Shown: piece after piece, positions 1 through 7,294 of the stretch
Position numbering within the stretch: position 1 is the first letter of the stretch
Layout: every line of letters begins with the position of its first letter
Source: Pseudomonas sp. P8_229
GTDB taxonomy: Bacteria > Pseudomonadota > Gammaproteobacteria > Pseudomonadales > Pseudomonadaceae
NCBI RefSeq assembly: GCF_034008635.1
Contig: NZ_CP125378.1
Location: 5,208,501-5,272,500, forward strand
Length of the DNA: 64,000 nt
Reading direction: 5' to 3'
Position numbers and translations under genes: made by a program
The notes under the pieces: model-generated
Databases searched by the model: none
Seen by the model: only the letters and a program-made list of their open reading frames with translations
Told to the model about the DNA's origin: nothing

Positions 1-2
1 TG

Positions 3-110
3 CCGGGCATCTGGCTCGGCAGCCACCTCACCGGGCGCATTTCCGATGAGTTGCTGCGCCCGTGTCTGGCGACCATGTTGCTGTTGATCGGCTACAAACT
101 GGCGTTCTGA
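3..110 (+). CDS. C-terminal end of a TauE/SafE-type membrane exporter (partial)
   Basis: An open frame enters from the left edge and ends in TGA. The 35 visible residues include GSHLTGRI, a short polar loop and a final hydrophobic helix ending LLLIGYKLAF. This is the usual ending of TauE/SafE (UPF0721) anion exporters, in which a G-x-x-L-x-x-R-I loop precedes the last helix. The start and most of the protein lie outside the window, so the family call rests on the tail only. The next gene starts 9 bases downstream and could be co-transcribed. Confidence 0.6.
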   Translation, partial: PGIWLGSHLTGRISDELLRPCLATMLLLIGYKLAF

Positions 111-119
111 TCGATAGCC

Positions 120-434
120 ATGAGCGAAACCATCCTGCATTGCAACGAGCGTCTGGCCATCACCGTCGAACCCCGGGAAATGCGCATGAGCCATTGGCTG
201 TATGCGCCGCGGGTGGTCGATCGCCAAAGTGGGCGGGTGTTGCTGGATCTGAGTGACAGCCTGTGGGACCTGCTGTCCACGGCCGACGAAACGGCCACTG
301 GCATTGATCTGCTGCTGCGCAAGTATCCGGGGGATCGCCCTGCGGTAACGCTGAGTGTCAGCCTGGAGGACGGGCAGCTCAGAATTGCCGGGCGCCTTGT
401 CGATGCTTCAATGCTGGAGTCCGCGCTGGGCTGA
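120..434 (+). CDS. Small hypothetical protein (104 aa)
   Basis: A 104-residue frame starts just after the exporter stop. The protein has no signal peptide or membrane helix. It is soluble and mildly acidic and reads like an alternating beta-strand domain (strands around LAITVEP, GRVLLDL, AVTLSVSLEDG and LRIAGR). I do not recognise a named domain. Tight spacing to the exporter suggests co-expression. Codon use matches the neighbours, and most Pseudomonas third positions are G or C, which supports a real gene. Confidence 0.6.
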   Translation: MSETILHCNERLAITVEPREMRMSHWLYAPRVVDRQSGRVLLDLSDSLWDLLSTADETATGIDLLLRKYPGDRPAVTLSVSLEDGQLRIAGRLVDASMLESALG

Positions 435-450
435 ATCCGCCCTCACAGGA

Positions 451-930
451 TCAACGCTGGATGACAAACTTCATCACCGTCACCGGCAGATCGTCGTATA
501 GCAGATCCTCGACCACCTCCCAACCCAGTCGCGCATACAGCGCTTGCGAAGCATCGGTATACAGATACAACTCGCGCACACCCAGCGTTGCCGCTTCTTC
601 AACCACCCGTTTGACCAGTTGCGATGCGACTCCGCGCCCGCGCTCCTGCGCGATTACATACACCCCGGCCAGCCAGGGTGTGAGGTTCGGGCGCAGTTTC
701 AGATCGTTTTCGAGCAGCAGTGCGCCACCAAGCAAACGCGAACCATCCAGCGCCACTACCACGCTGGGAATCGCGCCTTTGCCACAGGATGCGCGCATGT
801 GCTCGATGCGGTTCTCGACCGTTTGCCCGGGGCGAAATTGGCCCCACTCCTTGAAGTGGAGTGCGGCCAGTTCTTCGATCAATGGCGGGTGATCACACAG
901 GTAATCGATGTGCATGCGGGTGAACCCCAT
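451..930 (-). CDS. GNAT-family N-acetyltransferase
   Basis: This is a 159-residue single-domain GCN5-related acetyltransferase, expected to move an acetyl group from acetyl-CoA to an amine. Motif A is visible as AGVYVIAQERGRGVASQLV (about residues 88-106), with the R/Q-x-x-G-x-G/A pyrophosphate loop. Motif B follows as ELYLYTDASQALYARLGW (about 120-137), the common GNAT ending in which the Y-x-x-x-G-W helix contacts CoA. The substrate cannot be read. A second ATG five codons in (MHIDYL) is an equally plausible start; neither has a strong ribosome site. It is convergent with the preceding gene. Confidence 0.85.
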   Translation of the reverse strand: MGFTRMHIDYLCDHPPLIEELAALHFKEWGQFRPGQTVENRIEHMRASCGKGAIPSVVVALDGSRLLGGALLLENDLKLRPNLTPWLAGVYVIAQERGRGVASQLVKRVVEEAATLGVRELYLYTDASQALYARLGWEVVEDLLYDDLPVTVMKFVIQR

Positions 931-1117
931 TTCGTCGGCAGAGCAGTCACCCTAAAGTGGTTATAAAAGGTAATCAAATCCCCATTGCGATCACACCGAT
1001 GATGTTGCGCAATGACGGGGCTGACCTAAGCTTCTGACAAGGCGAAACATATTTGCCGGGCATGCCCGGAACAATCGCCACGATGCGCAATCATTAGAGC
1101 GTGGATATCAAAAGGAG

Positions 1118-1696
1118 ATGCGCATGCTCATCAGGTCATTGACCCTGACACTCTTGCTGGCGATTGCCGGCCCCTTGTTCGCCGCAGAAAACGATTCGCC
1201 CATCGCCGGGGACATGGGCCGATCCAGACCGCTGATCGTCATCGCACAAAGCACCGTCGATCCGGTGTGGGTAGGCCTGAAAAAGTCGCTGGAAGATCCG
1301 GCGAACAAGAAAGGCGTCACCGATCGCAACATCAAGGTCTACACCATCCTCAATATGGCCGGTCAGCTCGACGGCAAGGACCTCGGCCAGCAGGACACCA
1401 TGGCCCTGTTGCGCTCGCTGAAGCTGGGCGCCGGGGCGTACCCGAAAGTGTTCCTGTTGGGCAAGGACGGCGAGACCAAGCTGTCGGCCTCGGGCGATGA
1501 AGCGAAGTCCGTGGACCTGAAGAAAATCTTCGATACCGTTGATGCACTGCCGGCGAGCGAGAAAGACATCAGCGCTCCGACAGTGGCCGAAACCGCCGCC
1601 GCTGCCGCCGAACCGGCAGCCAAGAAAGGCGAGAAGGGCGCGAAAGCGACCAAACCTGCCAAACCGAGCAAGCCACCGGAAATGCCGGATGATTGA
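1118..1696 (+). CDS. Secreted DUF4174-type protein
   Basis: The 192-residue product begins with a signal peptide (MRMLIRSLTLTLLLAIAGPLFAAEN) with a likely cut after FAA. The core (about residues 37-145) resembles a thioredoxin-like DUF4174 domain: a strand PLIVIAQS, a D-x-V-W motif and a later strand PKVFLLGKDGETKL. No CxxC redox pair is present. The tail (about 155-192) is a low-complexity Ala/Lys/Pro stretch that is probably disordered. AAAAGGAG lies five bases before the ATG. A strong hairpin follows the stop. Function unknown; the periplasm is the expected location. Confidence 0.75.
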   Translation: MRMLIRSLTLTLLLAIAGPLFAAENDSPIAGDMGRSRPLIVIAQSTVDPVWVGLKKSLEDPANKKGVTDRNIKVYTILNMAGQLDGKDLGQQDTMALLRSLKLGAGAYPKVFLLGKDGETKLSASGDEAKSVDLKKIFDTVDALPASEKDISAPTVAETAAAAAEPAAKKGEKGAKATKPAKPSKPPEMPDD

Positions 1697-1714
1697 TTGA
1701 GACAGGCTCTGAAT

Positions 1715-1751
1715 AAAAAATGGCGAACGTTTGAACGTTCGCCATTTTTTT
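1715..1751. terminator. Bidirectional intrinsic terminator
   Basis: A nearly perfect inverted repeat (TGGCGAACGTT / AACGTTCGCCA, 2-nt loop) is flanked by six A's on the left and a run of T's on the right, so it can end transcription from both sides. It sits between the convergent DUF4174 gene and ptuB. Confidence 0.9.
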
Positions 1752-1782
1752 GTCCGCTGGAATGACCACGATACTTTGAACA

Positions 1783-2403
1783 TCAGGGCAGGAGCTGACG
1801 GATGACATTGACCAGAACCGGAGAAAAAGCCGCAAGCTGGCCATTCTTGGGAGTCAGCATGTCATCAAGGAGAATGCCCAGAAGCTCTTCATCTTCAAGG
1901 TCATCGGGTTGCATGCCTCCTGTAAAGATCAACTGATCAACCAGCTGTTTCCGTGCCCCTATGAGTCCGCGATTGCTTTCTTCGGTATGGCCGAGATTCA
2001 AAATTTCCAGAGCGGAATTTGCGCGTTCAGTTTTGCCGGTCACTCTACCGGACAGATAAAACTTCAATTCCGACTCGCATTCCTCCATCAAGGGCGTCAG
2101 CTCTAGTGGGCGCGTGCCTCGATGATGTCCACATTGATTCTGGCGCTGGCAACTGGCAACGATGTTGGTGAACTCCAATGTGCGATTGGGGGCTTTATCC
2201 TGGGCCTCAACGTGCTCGTTATGTGAGTTGTCGCCTGCAATGGTTTGGCAGCAATAGGCGCAAAGGCTGAACTGTTCCGTTATACAGGCCGTGCGCACGC
2301 TCACGCGTTCTTCGCTGGGCAGGTCCCGGTAACGTAATGTTGTGTTGGCGCGTTTCCATCTGATGAGTTGTTCCGGCTCGGCGCCCTTGGTGATCTTACG
2401 CAC
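1783..2403 (-). CDS. ptuB: Septu defence system HNH nuclease PtuB
   Basis: I place the start at a GTG (2403) that overlaps the ptuA stop, giving 206 residues beginning VRKITKGAEPEQLIRWK, which is a typical PtuB opening. A longer frame to 2514 is only read-through opposite ptuA. The HNH core is visible: C48-x-x-C51 on the knuckle, HNEH at 61-64 (catalytic His region), Asn80 and C85. PtuB is the effector nuclease of Septu and acts in a complex with the ATPase PtuA against phage infection. The overlapping start implies translational coupling to ptuA. There is no reverse transcriptase nearby, so this is a plain Septu pair and not a retron-linked one. Confidence 0.87.
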   Translation of the reverse strand: MRKITKGAEPEQLIRWKRANTTLRYRDLPSEERVSVRTACITEQFSLCAYCCQTIAGDNSHNEHVEAQDKAPNRTLEFTNIVASCQRQNQCGHHRGTRPLELTPLMEECESELKFYLSGRVTGKTERANSALEILNLGHTEESNRGLIGARKQLVDQLIFTGGMQPDDLEDEELLGILLDDMLTPKNGQLAAFSPVLVNVIRQLLP

Positions 2404-3763
2404 GGCGCAGCTCCAGCTTGCGCAGCAACAGCGCTGCTTTCGCCAGTTCGATATGACCGTCTGGAAGTTCTTCTGCCAATTCGGCGAATAGCTTCTGTGC
2501 GGTTTCCAGATCACCGTCCTGCAAGCGTTCGAGCAGTGCGTTCAAGCGTTTTTGTACTTCGCTGTTACGGATGTCGGTGTCCATGACTTCCAGCAACACC
2601 TGATTGGCATCCAGACCGTACAAGCCGTTGTGTTCGTGGATTTCGCCGTCATTGAGTACGTAAACCAGCACATCCTTGGCGTCGCTGATCACCAGCGGCG
2701 AGTGGGTGGTCAGGACGAACTGGCAGTTCGGGAAGGTTTCGCTCAACTGCCGAATGAGGCTGCGCTGCCATCTCGGGTGCAGGTGCAAATCGACCTCGTC
2801 GATCAGCACGATGCCGTCACCGTGCAGCGGGTTGTCCAGCGACTGGTTCATCATCGCCAGGCGACGCGCGATGTCGCCGACCAGCGCCATCATCGACTTC
2901 TCACCTTGGGAGAGTTGGGCGACGTTGAGGGTGACGCCGTCCTTGTCGATGGCCATGTGCAGACGCGGTTTACGTTGCACACGCAGGTTGGTGAAACCGG
3001 GCATGAATGCGGCGATGGCCGAGCGCACGGCGGTCAGCTGGCGGTCGCGGGAGGAGGCTTTCAGATTGGCCAGGGTTTTCCACACGTCACTGTCGGTGCC
3101 AAATTTCTCGGAGATTTCGGCCAGTGCGGTGTCGGAAATGCCGGTCTCGTTTTCACTGTCTTCGCGCTCGCGAAACCATTCGAAGAAACGGCGGAAATCG
3201 ACACCTCGGTTGAGCGAGTTGTCGTAGCCGTCGAGTTGGTCGAAGGTGTGTTTGGTGCGGATTTTCAGCGGGATTTCGAGGACTGAGCGTTCGACCGGGT
3301 AGTAGGCGATTAGGGGGAGGGAGGCTTTGTCGTTAGCGGTAAGTCGTTTGCGGTAGCTATCTGCAAGACGAGTAGCATCGGTAAACGAGCTATTGAAAGC
3401 AGCTTTTCTTCCCTGTTTGGCGCGAGCAACGCTCCATACGAAAACGTTATCTCTAGGGATGGCATTGCGATCAATCGTCGAAGATTCTATTAGATCTACT
3501 ACACAAATCGAAATCGCAGCAGTCGATTCGCCGTTTCGAACATCTTCATTCACCAAATGAATGCCATTGCCTTTTTCAGTTCGAACTCTAGCGACCAGCC
3601 AGCTCAACGAAGTCGCGAGCGATTTTAACAGGGTGGTTTTACCTGCACCGTTGTTTCCTACAAGAACCGTCACATTTGAGGAGTGCTGAAGTGTGGGGGC
3701 CAGCAGAATTTGCAACTCGGTAAACCGACCGATATTGGTGATTTTGAAATTGTGTATTTCCAT
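2396..3763 (-). CDS. ptuA: Septu defence system ATPase PtuA
   Basis: This is a 455-residue ABC/SMC-like ATPase. Walker A GNNGAGKTT is at 36-44, the signature LSQGEKS at 284-290, Walker B VLIDEVD at 319-325 and the H-loop TTHS at 352-355. This layout, with a single long insertion between the two halves of the head, fits the RecF/OLD-like AAA proteins, and the following HNH gene identifies it as PtuA. PtuA is known to form the scaffold that holds and controls PtuB. The 5' half of the gene (about 3340-3763) is visibly AT-richer than the flanking genes, which suggests acquisition by transfer, as is usual for defence genes. Confidence 0.87.
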   Translation of the reverse strand: MEIHNFKITNIGRFTELQILLAPTLQHSSNVTVLVGNNGAGKTTLLKSLATSLSWLVARVRTEKGNGIHLVNEDVRNGESTAAISICVVDLIESSTIDRNAIPRDNVFVWSVARAKQGRKAAFNSSFTDATRLADSYRKRLTANDKASLPLIAYYPVERSVLEIPLKIRTKHTFDQLDGYDNSLNRGVDFRRFFEWFREREDSENETGISDTALAEISEKFGTDSDVWKTLANLKASSRDRQLTAVRSAIAAFMPGFTNLRVQRKPRLHMAIDKDGVTLNVAQLSQGEKSMMALVGDIARRLAMMNQSLDNPLHGDGIVLIDEVDLHLHPRWQRSLIRQLSETFPNCQFVLTTHSPLVISDAKDVLVYVLNDGEIHEHNGLYGLDANQVLLEVMDTDIRNSEVQKRLNALLERLQDGDLETAQKLFAELAEELPDGHIELAKAALLLRKLELRRA

Positions 3764-4114
3764 TACAACGCCCTTTGAGGGTCAGTCGATTTGACAGCTT
3801 TGGCGCGCATTATGTCATCCCAGGCCACGGATTGATTCGATGCAGTGTAGATACAACAAATTCAGTCGCTCCTCAAAATTCGTTGCAGCATATTCCTACA
3901 GAAATGTCTGAGGCAAAGGCCTGCATGTACCGTGGATTTTTCCTGCAAGACGCGGCGGCGTTGGTGAACTGGTGCGCTGTGGGGGAGGGGGATAACTTTC
4001 TGTGGCCGCTGAAAAAAGCAGTGGTCGGATGTGGAAGTCCGCTGGGTAAAGAATGAAGCAAGCTTTCGTGAAGCGCAGGTAGACATTTTTTATGTCAACA
4101 TTGCCGCGTTTTAT
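3764..4114. other. Intergenic stretch without a convincing gene
   Basis: About 350 bases upstream of ptuA. Short frames exist on both strands, but none has a ribosome site, Pseudomonas-like codon use or a recognisable motif. It must hold the ptuA promoter reading left and probably the promoter for the leader RNA at 4115. I saw no reverse transcriptase or retron-like RNA. Confidence 0.6.
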
Positions 4115-4194
4115 GGCGGCTGTGCGCGGGAGCACTTTCGAGTGCGCCGGGGTTTCGTTCTCTCCCAGGTCTTCCACACCTGCGTACAGCTGCC
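4115..4194 (+). ncRNA. Structured leader RNA candidate upstream of the DUF6124-type gene
   Basis: The arms 4115-4130 and 4179-4194 pair along 16 uninterrupted positions: 13 Watson-Crick pairs and three G-U pairs. All three wobble pairs have G on the 5' arm, so pairing is better as this-strand RNA than as DNA. Inside is a second hairpin, GCACT-TTCG-AGTGC (4132-4145), closed by a UUCG tetraloop, then a G-rich/C-rich segment that may form a third arm. The element ends 59 bases before the start of the next gene. It does not look like a terminator because there is no U run. A cis-acting leader is my inference. Confidence 0.6.
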
Positions 4195-4253
4195 ACCTTT
4201 TCATGTGGAAGTGAGTTGGGTGGCTCCATAAAATTCAATAGAGAACTTCTTAC

Positions 4254-4583
4254 ATGAAAAAACACACACCGAATCCCCCCGAATCTTCAACCGATTCAGG
4301 ATACTTCGACTCCCGCAACACACGCTTGCGCCACCCGCATCACCCCGATCCCGTCAGCTACGTCTTCACCATCCGCCCCGGCATCGATACCCCCACGCTA
4401 CTGACCCACGCCAGCGAAACCCTTGCTTCACTTAACGTCCTGACCACTGACATGGCCTGCAAACTCGACGATTCGCAGCGCAGCCTTGCTCTGTCGATTC
4501 AGCAGTTGGCGGTGGTCGGCGAGTTGCTGGTCAATCGCGCACTGGACAATCTCGATCCGCCGCCAGCCGCGACTCAATATTGA
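4254..4583 (+). CDS. DUF6124/DUF3077-type small protein
   Basis: The 109-residue product has a polar, Pro/His-rich N-terminus and a helical C-terminal half (about 40-100), with the pattern PTLLTHASETLASLNVLTTDMA and then a long amphipathic helix. This matches a Pseudomonas-restricted family I know as DUF3077/DUF6124, of unknown function and often found next to a second short gene as here. There is no signal peptide. The structured leader at 4115-4194 lies in its 5' region. The next gene starts 16 bases after the stop. Confidence 0.7.
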   Translation: MKKHTPNPPESSTDSGYFDSRNTRLRHPHHPDPVSYVFTIRPGIDTPTLLTHASETLASLNVLTTDMACKLDDSQRSLALSIQQLAVVGELLVNRALDNLDPPPAATQY

Positions 4584-4599
4584 GCAGGGAGGTGCACTC

Positions 4600-4866
4600 A
4601 TGGCGCGTTACATACCGATCACCGGGATTGACTGCAAAATCCCCTGTGTGCTGATCGACAGCGAAGCTCTCATCGACGTGTTGCACGGCACCGCGGCGTA
4701 CCGCTTGCGCTGTGTGACGCAGTTGATGGAGAGCCTTGCGCTGGACGAGGGCAAGGGACACGATCCGTTGCTGTTGCAGGATTTCGCCCGGGTGCTGGCG
4801 ATTCCGTTGCGTGATAGCTGTGACTTGATGGATCTCATCGGCTGGCGCTTGCAGGCGCAGCTTTAA
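4600..4866 (+). CDS. Small hypothetical protein (88 aa)
   Basis: I start this gene at ATG 4600, which has a clear GGGAGG seven bases upstream. The frame stays open further 5', but that part lies over the preceding gene. The protein begins MARYIPITGIDCKIP and contains acidic and hydrophobic helices. It has no transmembrane segment and no motif that I can name. With 16 bases between the genes it very likely forms an operon with the DUF6124-type gene. The pairing suggests a joint but unknown role. Confidence 0.65.
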   Translation: MARYIPITGIDCKIPCVLIDSEALIDVLHGTAAYRLRCVTQLMESLALDEGKGHDPLLLQDFARVLAIPLRDSCDLMDLIGWRLQAQL

Positions 4867-4879
4867 ACGCTGAAACGAA

Positions 4880-4962
4880 AAAAGATCGCAGCCTGCGGCA
4901 GCTCCTACAGGATCGGGTTTTCACTCGGTCAATGTAGGAGCTGCCGCAGGCTGCGATCTTTT
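4880..4962. repeat. REP-like perfect inverted repeat
   Basis: Two 30-base arms (4880-4909 and 4933-4962) are perfect inverted copies around a 23-base spacer, with A's before and T's after. The arm contains GCAGCCTGCGGCAGCTCC, a REP class common in Pseudomonas and different from the GCGAGCAGGCTC class found elsewhere in the window. It can double as a terminator for the convergent genes on either side. Confidence 0.85.
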
Positions 4963-4967
4963 GATCT

Positions 4968-6134
4968 TTATTCGGTCAACTGACTGAAAATCTCATGCGC
5001 AATCTTCACCCGCTCCGCATTCGGATAGTTCTTGTTCGCCAGAATCACGATGCCCAGATCCTTCGAGGGCACGAACGCCACATATGCGCCGAAGCCACCG
5101 GTCGCGCCGGTTTTGTTGTACAGCACATTGGCCGGTTCAGACTGGGGTGGGGTCAGCCATGTGGCCTTGTGCGCTTGCATGGCCATCGGCGTCGAGTTGC
5201 CGTTCTGCAATTTATCGAGGCTGATCGGGTAGGCGTAACGCTCCCAGCCCAGACCTTGGGTCATGTCGCCAACGGTGTAGTAACCGGTGTGGGTCGCGGC
5301 GATGGCTTTTTGCAGCGGTGCTTCAAGGCCTGCCGGTTTCAGGTTGGCCTGCACGTAACGCAGCAGGTCCGCCGCGCTGGTCTTGATGCCGTAGGCTTCG
5401 GCATCCAGTGCGCCGGGGCTGACGCGCACCGGCTGGTCGTTCTTGTCATAGCCCTGAGCGTAGAGTTTTTCCTCGGACGCCGGCACCTGCAGGTAGGTGT
5501 GTTGCAGGCCGAGTTTTGGCAGCAGGGTTTCGCTCATGGCCTGATCAAACGGCTGGCCCAGACTTTTCGCCGTCAAATAGCCAAACAGCCCAAGGCTCGG
5601 ATTGGAATACAGGCGATGGCTGCCCGCCGGATAATCCGGTTTCCAGTGCTGGTAGTAGCCGAGCATCTTGTCCGTCGAATCCGCCTCGGCCGGGAATTGC
5701 AGCGGCAGGCCACCGGCGGAGTAGGTGCCCAGTTGCAGCACGCTGATGTGGTCGAAAGCGCTGCCCTTGAGTTGCGGCCACAGTTGGCTGGCCTGGGTCG
5801 ACAGGTCCAGTTTGCCGGTGGCTTGCGCGTAACCGGCGAGTGTCGCGGTATAGGTCTTGCTCACCGAGCCGACTTCGAACAGGGTGTTTTCGCTGACCGC
5901 TTGACCGGTGTCCTTGGCGGCAACGCCGTAGTTAAAGTAATGCGCTTGACCGTTAAGCGTGATCGCAACCGCGAGGCCGGGAATGTGCTGTTGCTGCATC
6001 ACCGGGGCCACGGCGTTTTTCACCACAGCTTGCAGTTGCTCGTCGCTGGGTGTGGCGGCGAGGCACGTTGTAGCGCCGAAAATAAGGCCGAAGGCGCTGC
6101 AGGAAATGACTTTGCTCGGGTTGACGAAGTACAT
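4968..6134 (-). CDS. ampC: Class C beta-lactamase AmpC
   Basis: This is a chromosomal cephalosporinase that hydrolyses beta-lactams in the periplasm. I choose ATG 6134 because it gives a normal 388-residue protein with a signal peptide ending CLAA; the longer frame upstream runs over the promoter. The active site is intact: S90-V-S-K93, Y176-S-N178 and K341-T-G343. It is divergent from ampR, the classic arrangement for induction by cell-wall fragments, so expression should respond to peptidoglycan recycling. Nothing looks truncated. Confidence 0.95.
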   Translation of the reverse strand: MYFVNPSKVISCSAFGLIFGATTCLAATPSDEQLQAVVKNAVAPVMQQQHIPGLAVAITLNGQAHYFNYGVAAKDTGQAVSENTLFEVGSVSKTYTATLAGYAQATGKLDLSTQASQLWPQLKGSAFDHISVLQLGTYSAGGLPLQFPAEADSTDKMLGYYQHWKPDYPAGSHRLYSNPSLGLFGYLTAKSLGQPFDQAMSETLLPKLGLQHTYLQVPASEEKLYAQGYDKNDQPVRVSPGALDAEAYGIKTSAADLLRYVQANLKPAGLEAPLQKAIAATHTGYYTVGDMTQGLGWERYAYPISLDKLQNGNSTPMAMQAHKATWLTPPQSEPANVLYNKTGATGGFGAYVAFVPSKDLGIVILANKNYPNAERVKIAHEIFSQLTE

Positions 6135-6293
6135 GAGTGAACCACTCTCCATGAGTGTTGATAGTGTTATCCCGCTACACTGCGGACGATTTCCCGTTGG
6201 GCGGCTGATCAGCGCCGTCAATTTAGGCAGTCCTGGGGTAATCGACAAACGATGAATTTTCGCATGAGCCATTAGAAAAATTTGGGACTGGGC
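6135..6293. promoter_or_regulatory. ampC-ampR divergent control region
   Basis: 159 bases separate the two divergent starts. AmpR-type regulators bind here and control both genes. An ATTAG half-site followed by an AT-rich run (CATTAGAAAAATTTG, about 6270-6284) resembles boxes used by the GcvA/AmpR branch of LysR proteins, but I cannot pair it confidently with a second half, so the exact operator is not assigned. Confidence 0.55.
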
Positions 6294-7166
6294 ATGATTC
6301 GACCGCAATTGCCGCTCAATGCACTGCGCGCATTCGAAGCTTCGGCGCGGCATCTGAGCTTTACCCGTGCTGCCGTGGAGCTGTGCGTGACCCAGGCGGC
6401 GGTGAGCCATCAGGTGAAAAGCCTCGAAGCGCAACTCAACGTCACCTTGTTCAAGCGTCTGCCGCGTGGGCTGATGCTCACGGGGGAGGGCGAAACCCTG
6501 TTGCCGGTGCTGACCACCTCATTTGATCACATCGCGCAGATGCTCGAACGGCTGGCCGGCGGACAGTACCGCGAAACCTTGACCGTCGGGGCGGTAGGGA
6601 CGTTCGCGGTCGGGTGGTTGTTGCCGCGGCTGGCGGACTTTCAGACGAAACACCCGCTGATCGATTTGCGCCTGTCGACCCACAACAACCGGGTTGACGT
6701 CGCTGCCGAAGGGCTGGATTACGCGATTCGTTTCGGCGCCGGGGCGTGGCATGGCATTGAGGCAACGCGACTGCTCGAGGCGCCACTGTCAGTGTTGTGC
6801 GTGCCGGAAATCGCCCGGCAACTGCACACGCCGGGGGATCTTCTGCAACAGCGCTTGCTGCGTTCCTATCGCACCGATGAATGGCCGGAATGGTTTCACG
6901 CCGCAGGCCTGGCAACCCACGCAGCGCCGCCGCAGAGCATTGTGTTCGACTCATCGCTGGCGATGATGGAGGCCGCGCTGCAGGGCAGTGGGGTGGCGCT
7001 GGCACCGCCGCTGATGTTCGCCCGGCAACTGGCGGCGGAGGTGATTCGCCAGCCGTTTGCGATTGAAATCACCACCGGCAGCTATTGGCTGACGCGCTTG
7101 CAGTCGCGCCCTGAAACAGCGGCGATGCTCGCTTTCAAAAACTGGCTGCTGCAAATATCTGGTTAA
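6294..7166 (+). CDS. ampR: LysR-type beta-lactamase regulator AmpR
   Basis: The start at ATG 6294 gives 290 residues beginning MIRPQLPLNALRAFEASARHL, almost the same as the Pseudomonas AmpR opening I know. The winged-helix domain spans about 5-65 (SFTRAAVELCVTQAAVSHQVK). The effector domain includes the conserved VGAVGTFAVGWLLPRL and LRLSTHNNRVD segments. AmpR represses ampC when bound to UDP-MurNAc-pentapeptide and activates it with 1,6-anhydro-muropeptides. Its divergent position next to ampC supports the call. Confidence 0.95.
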   Translation: MIRPQLPLNALRAFEASARHLSFTRAAVELCVTQAAVSHQVKSLEAQLNVTLFKRLPRGLMLTGEGETLLPVLTTSFDHIAQMLERLAGGQYRETLTVGAVGTFAVGWLLPRLADFQTKHPLIDLRLSTHNNRVDVAAEGLDYAIRFGAGAWHGIEATRLLEAPLSVLCVPEIARQLHTPGDLLQQRLLRSYRTDEWPEWFHAAGLATHAAPPQSIVFDSSLAMMEAALQGSGVALAPPLMFARQLAAEVIRQPFAIEITTGSYWLTRLQSRPETAAMLAFKNWLLQISG

Positions 7167-7177
7167 TGCAAAACCCT

Positions 7178-7267
7178 TGTAGGAGTGAGCCTGCTCGCGA
7201 TAGCGGTGTGTCAGTCAAAATTGATATCAACTGACACACCGCTATCGCGAGCAGGCTCACTCCTACA
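7178..7267. repeat. REP pair (inverted)
   Basis: TGTAGGAGTGAGCCTGCTCGCGA appears at the left and in inverse orientation at the right, extended by GCGGTGTGTCAGT / ACTGACACACCGC, around a short loop. It lies between convergent ampR and gudD and is a typical paired REP unit. Confidence 0.9.
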
Positions 7268-7294
7268 GGGACAGTGGTGGATTGGAGATCGGAT

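Noticed and set aside
3764..4253. A retron (reverse transcriptase plus msr-msd) linked to ptuAB
   Set aside because: No reverse transcriptase frame exists on either strand nearby; only the ATPase and HNH genes are present.
7178..7267. CRISPR array or attachment sites from the repeated GCGAGCAGGCTC units
   Set aside because: Units are palindromic, unevenly spaced, dispersed between genes and lack spacers of fixed size; they are REPs.
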